Origin: Bacillota bacterium
GTDB taxonomy: Bacteria > Bacillota > Clostridia > Peptostreptococcales > Anaerovoracaceae
Length of the DNA stretch: 64,000 nucleotides
Direction of reading: 5' to 3'
Assembly (NCBI GenBank): GCA_017941085.1
Contig: JAGAXF010000018.1
Location: 1-64,000 of the forward strand
The translations under genes were made by a program, and so were the position numbers. This document shows positions 48,978 through 57,370 of the stretch, piece by piece. Numbering within the stretch: position 1 is the stretch's first letter; each line of letters opens with the position of its first letter. The notes beneath the pieces are model-generated. The model did no database searches, was not told the DNA's origin, and was given only the letters and a program-made list of their open reading frames with translations.

Positions 48978-49823
48978 CTATTTCTTTGCTGCCTCAACCT
49001 CCTCAGCAGAAAAACCCAGATTAACTATCTCTGTTGGAGTTAGGCTATTAAGCATCATCTTTATTATATTGCTTCTCTCTACGGCGCGACCCTCGGCGCG
49101 ACCCTCGGCGCGACCCTCAGCGCGACCCTCTTCAAGCCCCTGTGTACGGGCCTTCTCCGCCGCCTCTCTTTTGGCATATTCCAGTTCCCATTCCCAGGTC
49201 ATGTATTCCGCCCTCCTTCGCTCATTTCTCCGAGTGTTCCTCACTCTTCCATCCAGCTTTTTAGTTAAATCTCCCGTGACTTCCTCATCCTTCACATATC
49301 TTAAGAACTCAACTAATTCGGGAGAAGCGCTTTCTAACCTTCCGTTGGTGTTCACAAAAACCTTTACGGAATCATCGTTCAATCCAAGAGATTTGTCTTC
49401 ATCGCAATAGTTTCGAAATGTATACTTACATAAATCTTTGCCAAATAAATCAAACGTACATATAAAAATCACATATGTTTTCTTTAAGGAATTGTAATCA
49501 CTCCCTTGGTCAAGATAATCTGTGTCTAATATTCCCTGGTAGTATCTACTACGTTTAGGCAGATTCTTTGTATCCGCAGTCTGCATCTCTATATCATAGA
49601 TAGCATCGTCTCCCTCCAGATACACATCCAGCCTTACCCCGTGTCCGGTGCTGCTGGTTTCAATAGTTTCCTCACTGTTTGTTCTGATGATTTCTCGAAT
49701 CTTTACGTCAAGAATTGCTTCAATAATCTCTTTGCAAAGTTCAGGGTCTTCCTTTAGAACTGTTGCAAACATGTATTTGTTTGTAAATCTTAATGTTTCA
49801 AACCTCTCAATTTTCATTTTCAT
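48978..49823 (-). CDS. Rpn family recombination-promoting nuclease / PD-(D/E)XK family protein
   Basis: About 281 residues. N-terminal FETLRFTNKYMFATVLKEDPELCKEIIEAIL, then the PD-(D/E)XK-like VRLDVYLEGDDAIYDIEMQTA with Asp and Glu-x-Gln. A four-copy GRAEGRAEGRAEGRA repeat lies near the C-terminus, encoded by 12-bp tandem repeats. Family members are annotated as RpnC/D-type nucleases or transposase-like. The ATG at 49823 has GAGGTG just upstream; a TTGTCA-N18-TATAAT pair overlaps this ATG, so a start at 49817 is also possible. No insertion ends were seen. Confidence 0.85.
   Translation of the reverse strand: MKMKIERFETLRFTNKYMFATVLKEDPELCKEIIEAILDVKIREIIRTNSEETIETSSTGHGVRLDVYLEGDDAIYDIEMQTADTKNLPKRSRYYQGILDTDYLDQGSDYNSLKKTYVIFICTFDLFGKDLCKYTFRNYCDEDKSLGLNDDSVKVFVNTNGRLESASPELVEFLRYVKDEEVTGDLTKKLDGRVRNTRRNERRRAEYMTWEWELEYAKREAAEKARTQGLEEGRAEGRAEGRAEGRAVERSNIIKMMLNSLTPTEIVNLGFSAEEVEAAKK
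49083..49130. repeat. Four 12-bp in-frame tandem repeats
   Basis: Copies of GGCGCGACCCTC at 49083, 49095 and 49107 and a one-mismatch copy at 49119, coding on the minus strand for Glu-Gly-Arg-Ala. Copy number changes would keep the frame. Confidence 0.9.
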
Positions 49824-49911
49824 TATACCACCTCTTCTTAAAATATGACAATGAATGAAAGTAACCTCTGGGAGCATAGGTCTTTGCCGGTAGGAGCAAA
49901 GAGAACAAAGG

Positions 49912-49952
49912 GCAAAAACATGAAAAGGGGTTCTCCTTTTGGAGAACCCCTT
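49912..49952 (-). terminator. Intrinsic terminator of the ABC exporter/importer run
   Basis: AAGGGGTTCTCC/GGAGAACCCCTT perfect 12-bp stem (49925-49952) followed by TTCATGTTTTTG on the minus strand, about 140 bases after the last exporter gene. Confidence 0.75.
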
Positions 49953-50089
49953 TGGGTCTTTACCTATTTTTCCTTGTATCAGAATTTTACGCTGGTTTTA
50001 CCCATTTGTCAATATTTTCCAGCCCCTTCTCGAGGAGTCGCTAGGATGCAAGGAATTAGCCAGGTGGTTCGGCATACCAGTGGATATAA

Positions 50090-51991
50090 TTATGCGTCTT
50101 CGTATTGAAGCTTGTAGAGTTTGTAGTAGATGCCTCGATTGGCCAGCAGGCTTTGATGGTCGCCTTGCTCAACTATCTCGCCCTTGTGCATTACGATTAT
50201 ATTATCAACGTTTCGGATTGTTGAAAGTCTGTGGGCTACAACCAAAGTGGTTCTTCCCTTCATGAGTTTACCAAGGGCATCTTGTATTAGTATTTCTGTT
50301 TCCGTATCGATGTTTGCGGTGGCCTCGTCCAGAATCAAGATGTCCGGTTTAAAGGCCAGAGTTCTAGCAAAGGATAGGAGTTGCCTCTGTCCGGCGGAGA
50401 ATGAGGCGCCTCTTTCTATCACTTGGTGCTTGTAACCACCCGGAAGGGCTTCAATGAATTTGCTGGCATTAACGGTTTCTGCGGCAGCCCTTATCTCTTC
50501 GTCGGTAATGCCGCCGTCGGTTGCTGAATTGTTGGCAGTGCCTGCACTGTTGGCAGCGCCGGTGCCGCTGGGCATTGCTGAATCGGAGGGTTTCTCGTTC
50601 AGTCTAATATTGTCCTCCACAGTGCCGGAGAAGAGGAACACGTCCTGAAGCATCTCTCCAATATGTCCTCTAAGGTCATCCAGCTTAATCTTCCTGACAT
50701 CGATTCCGTCAATCAGGATTTGACCCTTTTGTATGTCATAGTATCTGCAGATTAAGCTTTGGATGGTGGTTTTTCCTGCGCCGGTGGCCCCTACAAAGGC
50801 CACGCTTTCGCCGGGGCGCACTTTAAAGGAAACGTCCTTGAGCACCCAGTCTTCCTCCTTGATTTCCGCCTCCTCAGGAGTAAGCTCCTTCTCGGCTCCT
50901 GCAGCACTGTTCTTGTAGCTGAACCATACATTTTTGAATTCAATCTCACCATTGAGATGCTCCAAATGCACCGCGTCCTCAGCATCAAATATGGCCGGCT
51001 CCGTATCCAGCAGCCAAAAGATTCTCTCAGCGCAGGCAACAGAGGATTGAATAACGTTGAACTCCTCAGCCAGCTCCTGGATAGGCTGGAAGAACTTGCT
51101 TATGTATCTTTGGAAGGCCACCAAAGTACCGATGGTTACAACTCCATCCATGGCCATATGTCCACCAAAGTAAATCAATATTCCAAGGGCCAGAATATTC
51201 GCCACATAAGACACGGGGCTGTAGAAAGCAAAGGCCATTAGCTGCCTCATGTTCGTCTTTCTGAGAGTTTCTGTCCGATTTCTAAAGTCTTCCTCCACAT
51301 CCCCTTCTGCAGCAAAGGCCTGAACCACCTGGATTCCCATGATTCTCTCTGCCACAAAGGCATTTAAATCTGAGATCAAAGTTCTCATCCTTCGATATAT
51401 CTTTCTGGTGGCAACGGTAAACACCCAGGTTCCCACCACTATAAGAGGAATCACCGTAAAGATATACAGGGAAAGTTTCACGTTATATCTAAGCATGGAG
51501 TACATGACTCCCACCAAAATGAACACACCTTTAACCACGTTAACTATAACCGCAGTAAAGAGTTCATTCACCGTTTCACAGTCGTTGGTTACACGGGTAA
51601 CCAATCTTCCCACCGGATTGTCGTTAAAGAATCCAATGTGAAGCTTAGTCAGATGACCAAATAAATCTTCACGGAGTTTAAAGATTATCTTCTGACCCAC
51701 CATGGCAAGAATCATAGCCTGCAAATATGTCAAAGCAAACTGCCCAACCACTGTGGCCAGATAGAAAAGCCCCATCCTTAAAACCCCGTCGGCCTGCCTG
51801 GTAACCACATAGTTATCCACTGCATCCCCCAGGATTCTGGGTTGCAGAAGCTCCAGCCACACCGTAATAAATATAATGGCCAAAGCCAAAGCAAACCAAC
51901 CGATATGGGGCTTGCCATACTTAAGAAGTCGGAGGAATGGATACTTGGTCTTGCTCTTCATTAAGGCTTGTTCTTCGTTGTATTCGTTCAT
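50090..51991 (-). CDS. ABC-type exporter subunit with canonical Walker B (permease-ATPase fusion)
   Basis: 633 residues: six membrane spans (about 35-330) then an ATPase domain. Walker A GATGAGKTT near residue 404, signature FSAGQRQ (one Gly replaced by Ala), Walker B ILILDEATANID with the catalytic Glu. A Ser/Ala/Gly/Thr/Asn-rich insert of about 25 residues at 466-490 lies after the Q-loop. It pairs with the next-upstream subunit: that one has a normal signature but no catalytic Glu, as in heterodimeric exporters with one degenerate site. Substrate unknown. Overlaps its partner by 4 bases. Confidence 0.93.
   Translation of the reverse strand: MNEYNEEQALMKSKTKYPFLRLLKYGKPHIGWFALALAIIFITVWLELLQPRILGDAVDNYVVTRQADGVLRMGLFYLATVVGQFALTYLQAMILAMVGQKIIFKLREDLFGHLTKLHIGFFNDNPVGRLVTRVTNDCETVNELFTAVIVNVVKGVFILVGVMYSMLRYNVKLSLYIFTVIPLIVVGTWVFTVATRKIYRRMRTLISDLNAFVAERIMGIQVVQAFAAEGDVEEDFRNRTETLRKTNMRQLMAFAFYSPVSYVANILALGILIYFGGHMAMDGVVTIGTLVAFQRYISKFFQPIQELAEEFNVIQSSVACAERIFWLLDTEPAIFDAEDAVHLEHLNGEIEFKNVWFSYKNSAAGAEKELTPEEAEIKEEDWVLKDVSFKVRPGESVAFVGATGAGKTTIQSLICRYYDIQKGQILIDGIDVRKIKLDDLRGHIGEMLQDVFLFSGTVEDNIRLNEKPSDSAMPSGTGAANSAGTANNSATDGGITDEEIRAAAETVNASKFIEALPGGYKHQVIERGASFSAGQRQLLSFARTLAFKPDILILDEATANIDTETEILIQDALGKLMKGRTTLVVAHRLSTIRNVDNIIVMHKGEIVEQGDHQSLLANRGIYYKLYKLQYEDA
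50531..50566. repeat. Two 18-bp imperfect tandem repeats in the exporter gene insert
   Basis: GTTGGCAGTGCCTGCACT (50531-50548) and GTTGGCAGCGCCGGTGCC (50549-50566), coding part of the low-complexity Ala/Ser/Gly/Thr segment. Confidence 0.7.
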
Positions 51992-53847
51992 AGACCGTAC
52001 TCCTCCTCTCTCATTTTTTCAAGGAGCTGACGATTATACAGTTCTGCATAGAACCCGCCATGAGCCAGAAGTTCCTTGTGGTTTCCTTCCTCGGTAATCT
52101 CCCCATCCTCCAGCACAATTATATGGTCAGCATCCTGCAGGGTGGAAAGTCTATGAGCAATCAAAATATTGGTCTTGCCTCCGCGACTGCTGACCAAATT
52201 AGTTTTGATTTTCTCCTCTGTATCCGTATCCACCGCAGAAAGGGAATCATCCAAAATCAAAATTTCAGGATCCAGTATAAGGGCCCTGGCAATTGCAATT
52301 CTTTGCTTCTGTCCACCGGAAAGAGATACACCTCTTTCACCAACGGTAGTATTGTAACCATCGGCAAACTCGATAATATTGTCGTGAACACAGGCCAGCT
52401 CTGCCGCAGCCTCAATTTCCTGCTGGGTTTTGCTTCTGTCACCAAAGGCAATATTGTCGGAAACACTGGCAGAGAAAAGGAAGTCGTCCTGAGGAACATA
52501 TCCTATGGTGCTTCTTAAAACCGCCAGAGGCACCTTTCGTATGTCCTGGCCACCGATGGATATTTCACCGGAATAAAGCCCCTTCTCAACAGCCTCTGCC
52601 CCCGACTTTCTGTTGGGTTTGTGCTGCTTCACCTCGTCGCCAAAATCGTAGGTCCTTAGGAGAAGGTCCACCAAAGTAGTCTTGCCGGATCCTGTTCTTC
52701 CCACTATGCCAAGGGTCTCACCCTTTTTAACGGTAAAGCTTATATTCTTTAAAACAGTTCTGTTGGTTCCGGGATAAGTAAAGGAAAGATTCTTAACCAC
52801 CAGGTCCCCTTCCAGCTTTGGTACATCTGAGGCACCTTTCTCATCGGGAATATCCGACTCCGTATTAAGCACCTCCTCCAGACGAGCCAAAGAGGCGGAG
52901 CCCCTGGTTACCACGTTGATGGTTCTTCCAATGGCCGCAATAGGCCACACCAGCATATTAAGATACTGAATGAAGGCCGCCAAATCTCCAACGGTAATGC
53001 GGCCCTGAATAGCTATGAAGCCACCGTAACCGATGGCAATAGCGATGGATATGCCGCTTATCATTCTCATGAAGGGGAACATAAGAGCCTCCACTCTTAC
53101 CTCCCTTATATTGGCTTCTCTGGATTCGGAGTTCACTTCATAAAAAGCCCGGCACTCCTTTTCCTCCTGAACAAAGGCCTTTATAACTTTGATGCCAGAA
53201 AGCCGTTCCTGAACAAAGTCGGAAACCTTTGCAAATACCTCTTGTCTAATTGTAAATCTCTTATGGATTTCAGATCCGATGAATCGGGTAACAAGACCCA
53301 CCATAATAAGGGGCAGAATTGCAACAATAGAAAGCCTAAGGTCCACCTTGGTAATCATGTTGTAAATAACTACGATACCGATGGTTATGGTGTCCAGACC
53401 CATCATAACCGTAATGGCATAGGTCAGTCTCACCGCTTCGATGTCGTTGGTTATGAGAGCCATCACCTCTCCAGCCTTATGCTCATGGAAATATGACTTG
53501 GGCAAAGTAAGAAGATGGGAAAAAAGATCGTTTCTCATATCCCTTTCAATCTTCCGGGCGGATCCAAAAATGGCATACCTCCAGCCTACTCTTCCCAACA
53601 TTACAACAAGGGCTATTATCCCCATAGTGATTATAGCCCCATTGAAATCATTGCTAGTTATGTTCTTTGCTGCGATGCCGTCGATTACGTCACCTACGAT
53701 AATCGGCACCTGTACCTGAGCTATGTCGATAATTATCAGGATAATCATCCCCACTAAATAGCTCCACTTGTACTTGGCAAAGAATCCTCTGGCATATTTA
53801 CTTTTTACGAAATCAAGCGCCTTCGCCTTGCGCTCTTCCTGTTCCAT
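51988..53847 (-). CDS. ABC-type exporter subunit with degenerate Walker B (permease-ATPase fusion)
   Basis: 619 residues: membrane domain about 20-330, then ATPase with Walker A GRTGSGKTT near residue 382, normal signature SLSGGQKQ near 509, and Walker B ILILDDSLSAVD, where Asp replaces the catalytic Glu. With the FSAGQ partner this fits a heterodimeric exporter (BmrCD or TM287/288 design) with one hydrolytic and one degenerate site. Substrate unknown. It lies 32 bases after the peptide importer ATPase gene on the same strand. Confidence 0.93.
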   Translation of the reverse strand: MEQEERKAKALDFVKSKYARGFFAKYKWSYLVGMIILIIIDIAQVQVPIIVGDVIDGIAAKNITSNDFNGAIITMGIIALVVMLGRVGWRYAIFGSARKIERDMRNDLFSHLLTLPKSYFHEHKAGEVMALITNDIEAVRLTYAITVMMGLDTITIGIVVIYNMITKVDLRLSIVAILPLIMVGLVTRFIGSEIHKRFTIRQEVFAKVSDFVQERLSGIKVIKAFVQEEKECRAFYEVNSESREANIREVRVEALMFPFMRMISGISIAIAIGYGGFIAIQGRITVGDLAAFIQYLNMLVWPIAAIGRTINVVTRGSASLARLEEVLNTESDIPDEKGASDVPKLEGDLVVKNLSFTYPGTNRTVLKNISFTVKKGETLGIVGRTGSGKTTLVDLLLRTYDFGDEVKQHKPNRKSGAEAVEKGLYSGEISIGGQDIRKVPLAVLRSTIGYVPQDDFLFSASVSDNIAFGDRSKTQQEIEAAAELACVHDNIIEFADGYNTTVGERGVSLSGGQKQRIAIARALILDPEILILDDSLSAVDTDTEEKIKTNLVSSRGGKTNILIAHRLSTLQDADHIIVLEDGEITEEGNHKELLAHGGFYAELYNRQLLEKMREEEYGL

Positions 53848-53879
53848 CTAGTGAACGTCCTTTATCTATATTAGAGCTG

Positions 53880-54659
53880 CTATATTAGCGCAGCATCCAA
53901 AAGTTTCTTTGTATATTCGTGCTGCGGATTGTTGTAGACCTCTTCTACAGGCCCCTGCTCCACAATCTCGCCCTTATACATTACAACAACTCGGTCACAA
54001 ATGGAATAGCAAACATTTAAATCGTGAGTAATAAATAGATAGGAAAGATCCAGCTCATCCCTAAGCTGAAGAAGCAGCTTAAGTATCTGTCCCTGAATAG
54101 AAACATCCAAGGCAGAAACCGGTTCATCTGCGATGATGAATTTGGGACGCTGAATAAGAGCCGTGGCAATGGACACTCTTTGCTTCTGACCGCCGGAAAG
54201 CTGAGCCGGCTTCCTGGAGGCAAACTCCCTGGGCAGCCCAACTCTGTCCATCATATCAAAGACCCTTTCCTTCCGCTCATTTTCGTCGTACTTACCAAAA
54301 ATTCTTAAAGGCTCCTCCAAAATCCAGCCGATGGTTTTCGCCGGATTAAGGCTGCTGAAGGGATCCTGAAATACCATCTGCGGTCTTCTGGTATAGTGGA
54401 TAATTTCCCCTCGAATATCCGCATCGTCCAGCATTCCAAGAATAGCCTTGGACAAAGTGGATTTGCCGCAGCCGGATTCACCAACCAGTCCCAGAATCTC
54501 TCCCTGCTTAATGGACAGGTTCACATTCCTAACCACGTCGTTAGTGGTCTTATTGCCAAAAATACTGGAGACGTTATAGGCCACTGACAGGTTTCTTACA
54601 TCCAAAACCAGGTCGCTGGGTTCTGTACTTTTGTCTATGATTCTCGTTTCGTGTTTCAT
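53880..54659 (-). CDS. Oligopeptide/nickel-type ABC importer ATPase (OppF/DppF-like)
   Basis: 259 residues. Walker [17 protein letters not shown]-loop [16 protein letters not shown], signature LSGGQKQR, Walker [13 protein letters not shown]. Second ATPase of the importer. It drives uptake of oligopeptides, or possibly nickel or a metallophore. The C-terminal OppF extension is short. It lies 43 bases after the OppD-like gene. Confidence 0.93.
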   Translation of the reverse strand: MKHETRIIDKSTEPSDLVLDVRNLSVAYNVSSIFGNKTTNDVVRNVNLSIKQGEILGLVGESGCGKSTLSKAILGMLDDADIRGEIIHYTRRPQMVFQDPFSSLNPAKTIGWILEEPLRIFGKYDENERKERVFDMMDRVGLPREFASRKPAQLSGGQKQRVSIATALIQRPKFIIADEPVSALDVSIQGQILKLLLQLRDELDLSYLFITHDLNVCYSICDRVVVMYKGEIVEQGPVEEVYNNPQHEYTKKLLDAALI

Positions 54660-54702
54660 AATCTATAAGTTACCCTTGGTTTATATACTTCGCAAACCAG
54701 AA

Positions 54703-55560
54703 TTACCCTTGGTTCTCCTCTTCACGGTTCTTCTCCATCAAAGTCTTCTCTCTCTTTGCTTGAACCTTTTCACGAGCAGGGATTGCGGCAATCAGCTTCT
54801 TGGTGTATTCGTGCTGAGGGTTATCAAAAACCTCCTCGGTACTTCCCGTCTCCACGATTTCTCCCCCGTACATAACCGCCACGCTATCGCAGAGATGCCT
54901 TACAACTCTTAGGTCATGACTTATTAAGAGAATAGCAATGCCATAGGTTTCGCTAACCTCCTTAAGCAAAGCCAGAATCTGCGCCTGAACCCGCACATCC
55001 AGAGCCGTAGTTGGCTCGTCACAAATAAGAAGCTTAGGATGAATGGCCATGGCAGAAGCAATCATGGCACGCTGCCTTTGACCGCCGGAAAGCTGGTGAG
55101 GATACTTGTAATATGTTTTCTCCGGTTCAGGAAGACCCACCTTTGCCATAGTATCCAAAGCAATTTCCTTCAGTTCTTCTTTGCTCTTGTTTGTGTGGAT
55201 TCTAAGGGCCTCCTCAATCTGGTATCCCACCTTCATAAGAGGGTTTAAGCTGGTCATAGGTTCCTGAAAAACAACGCCGATGCACTGGCCTTGAATCTCT
55301 CTCATCTCTTCTCTGGAGCAGGTTCTTATGTCTTTGCCCTCAAAGAGAATCTGGCCCTCCATCTCTACATTGTACCTTTCTATCAAGCCGGAGATAGCCA
55401 TGGCTGTTACGGTTTTCCCGCTGCCGGATTCCCCTACCAGTCCCAGTCGCTCTCCTCTTTTCATCTGGAGATCAATGCCTTTAACCGCATTTTTACCGGT
55501 GGAAAGGAAGGTAACATTTAACCCCTGAATATCCAACATAAGTTGATTATTATCAGCCAT
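54703..55560 (-). CDS. Oligopeptide/nickel-type ABC importer ATPase (OppD/DppD-like)
   Basis: 285 residues. Walker A GLVGESGSGKTVTA, Q-loop FQEPMTSLNPLMKVG, signature LSGGQRQR, Walker B LLICDEPTTALD. It starts MADNNQLMLDIQGL at 55560, with GGAGGTG 6 bases upstream; it overlaps the end of the permease gene by 8 bases. The C-terminal tail is charged and lacks the four Cys of Fe-S forms. Confidence 0.93.
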   Translation of the reverse strand: MADNNQLMLDIQGLNVTFLSTGKNAVKGIDLQMKRGERLGLVGESGSGKTVTAMAISGLIERYNVEMEGQILFEGKDIRTCSREEMREIQGQCIGVVFQEPMTSLNPLMKVGYQIEEALRIHTNKSKEELKEIALDTMAKVGLPEPEKTYYKYPHQLSGGQRQRAMIASAMAIHPKLLICDEPTTALDVRVQAQILALLKEVSETYGIAILLISHDLRVVRHLCDSVAVMYGGEIVETGSTEEVFDNPQHEYTKKLIAAIPAREKVQAKREKTLMEKNREEENQG

Positions 55561-56356
55561 TCCTTTCACCTCCCAGGCCTTCTCCCAAGAGACCGAAGCC
55601 CAGAATGAGAAGGATGATTACAACACCGGTGGTCATGGCGTACCAAGGTGCACTTAAGAGGTACCCTTGGGCCTCGTTTAGCATTCGACCCAGGCTTGGA
55701 TCCGGCGGCTGAACCCCAACTCCCAGAAAGCTCATGGAAGCCTCAGCCAAAACCGCATTGTTAAATCCAATGGCCACCGCCGACAGAAGCACCGGCACAA
55801 TATTAGGCAGAATGTGGACAAAGAGAATTCTAAAATCTCCGGCTCCCATTAACTTGGCATTTCTCACATAGTCCGTATTCTTTTGCCTGGCCACCTCAGT
55901 TCTAACAAGGCGAGCAAAGCTGGGAATAAAGAGTATCCCCAAGGCCAAAATAATATTGTATTTACCGCCGCCAAATACAGCAATAAGAACCAAAGCCAGA
56001 AGGATGCTGGGGAAAGCCAAAATGGTATCGTTTATTCTCATTAAGATTTCGTCCAGCCAGCCACCGTAGTAGCCTGTAATCAGGCCGGCGATGATTCCCA
56101 CAATAAGACCGATGGCCACAGTTGCCGCCGCAATTAGAAATGTAGCGCCGGCTCCCTCCACCACTCTGGAGAAAATATCTCTTCCAAAATTATCTGTACC
56201 GAATAAATGTCTAAAACTGGGTCCCTGCATTTTTTCTCCACCATTCATTTGGTTGGGATCATAGGGAGTCCAGAAAAGGCCAATTACAATAACCAGGAGC
56301 ATTACTATGGTTATTATGGCGCCGATTTTAAAATGTGAATTCATTCCTTTAATCAT
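55553..56356 (-). CDS. Importer permease subunit (OppC/DppC-like)
   Basis: 267 residues, six membrane spans. The EAA-like coupling loop is in ARLVRTEVARQKNTDYVRNAKLMGAGD, and the N-terminus reads TPYDPNQMNGGEKMQGPSFRHLFGTDNFGRDIFSRVVEGA, the OppC-type opening. It forms the channel with the next-upstream OppB-like subunit. AGGAGGTG start 5 bases before ATG. Confidence 0.94.
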   Translation of the reverse strand: MIKGMNSHFKIGAIITIVMLLVIVIGLFWTPYDPNQMNGGEKMQGPSFRHLFGTDNFGRDIFSRVVEGAGATFLIAAATVAIGLIVGIIAGLITGYYGGWLDEILMRINDTILAFPSILLALVLIAVFGGGKYNIILALGILFIPSFARLVRTEVARQKNTDYVRNAKLMGAGDFRILFVHILPNIVPVLLSAVAIGFNNAVLAEASMSFLGVGVQPPDPSLGRMLNEAQGYLLSAPWYAMTTGVVIILLILGFGLLGEGLGGERNG

Positions 56357-56367
56357 ATCCGCACCTC

Positions 56368-57309
56368 CTAACCCAGTCTTACTCTCGGATCAATGTACTG
56401 AGTTACAATGTCCGCAAGATAGTTCATAAACACAACCACAAAGGCGATTATAACAACAATGCACTGGGCCACAGGGAAATCTCTGTTTCCAATGCTGGTT
56501 ATAAGAAGCCTTCCCAATCCCGGAAGAGCAAATACCTGCTCCACCACAATGGATCCCGCAACAATATCCGCCAGGGTCATGGCGATATATGTAACAGAGG
56601 GAAGTAAAGCATTTCTTAGAACATGATTCTTAATAACATTCCAACGGGAATTACCTCTGCTATAGGCAGTACGAACATAGTCCTTGTCCATCTCATCCTG
56701 GATGGAGGCATGAAGGAGCTTTGCCGTCTTTGCTGCCTTTGGCAGAGAAATGGCCAAAGCCGGAAAAATCAAATACACCAGACCTTTCCCCAGGTTTTCA
56801 CTAAGGGGAATATAGAATCCGGGAGTAAAGAGCTTCAGCACCAAACCAAAAACATACGCCAAAAGCATACCTAAAAAGAATGGCGGAACAGCCATAAATA
56901 TTTGATTAAGAGCTACACTGATTCTTCTGAAGGCCGGACTTTGATAGCGGACCATAATTATTCCAAGAGGAATGCTGATTAAGGTCACAATAATCCAAGA
57001 CATAAGGGAAAGAACAGCAGTTAGGGTAATCTTTCCTTTAAGAACATCCTTTACCGGCATGAAATAACTGTAGCTCATTCCCAGGTCCCCGGTAAGAAGA
57101 CCCTTAAGCCATCGGAAATAGCGCTCCAATATGGTCCCGTTTAGGCCCAGCTCCTCTCTAAGCTGCTCAGCCCTTTCGGGAGTGTATTCAGTACCTAGGA
57201 TTTTAGTGGTGGGATCCCCCGGAATAATCTGAAATGCCAGAAAGGCCAGAAGGGATATCATTATCAAAGTGAGAATAAGAATCCCGGTTTTCTTTAAAAT
57301 ATATTTCAT
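56368..57309 (-). CDS. Importer permease subunit (OppB/DppB-like)
   Basis: 313 residues, six membrane spans. The N-terminus ends FQIIPGDPTTKILG (OppB/DppB-type), with the coupling loop near DYVRTAYSRGNSRWNVIKNHVLRNALLPSVTYI. It follows a hairpin after the binding-protein gene and overlaps nothing. Pairs with the OppC-like subunit. Confidence 0.94.
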   Translation of the reverse strand: MKYILKKTGILILTLIMISLLAFLAFQIIPGDPTTKILGTEYTPERAEQLREELGLNGTILERYFRWLKGLLTGDLGMSYSYFMPVKDVLKGKITLTAVLSLMSWIIVTLISIPLGIIMVRYQSPAFRRISVALNQIFMAVPPFFLGMLLAYVFGLVLKLFTPGFYIPLSENLGKGLVYLIFPALAISLPKAAKTAKLLHASIQDEMDKDYVRTAYSRGNSRWNVIKNHVLRNALLPSVTYIAMTLADIVAGSIVVEQVFALPGLGRLLITSIGNRDFPVAQCIVVIIAFVVVFMNYLADIVTQYIDPRVRLG

Positions 57310-57323
57310 CTATAAATACATGC

Positions 57324-57350
57324 GGCGATGCAGGATGAACCCGCATCGCC
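57324..57350 (-). other. Stem-loop between the binding-protein and first permease genes
   Basis: GGCGATGC/GCATCGCC perfect 8-bp stem with an 11-base loop and no T-run. Such hairpins often protect the upstream message, raising the amount of binding protein relative to the transporter. Confidence 0.7.
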
Positions 57351-57370
57351 TAAATAATCATAAACTAAAC

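Noticed and set aside
49083..49130. CRISPR-like repeat
   Set aside because: The repeats are 12 bp, contiguous without spacers and lie within a coding frame.
48978..49823. Active insertion sequence around the Rpn/PD-(D/E)XK gene
   Set aside because: Relatives are sometimes labelled transposase, but no terminal inverted repeats or target duplications were found around it.
49845..50108. Plus-strand frame of 87 codons between the Rpn-like gene and the ABC exporter
   Set aside because: It runs through the terminator hairpin and into the exporter gene on the opposite strand, without a ribosome binding site or known domain.
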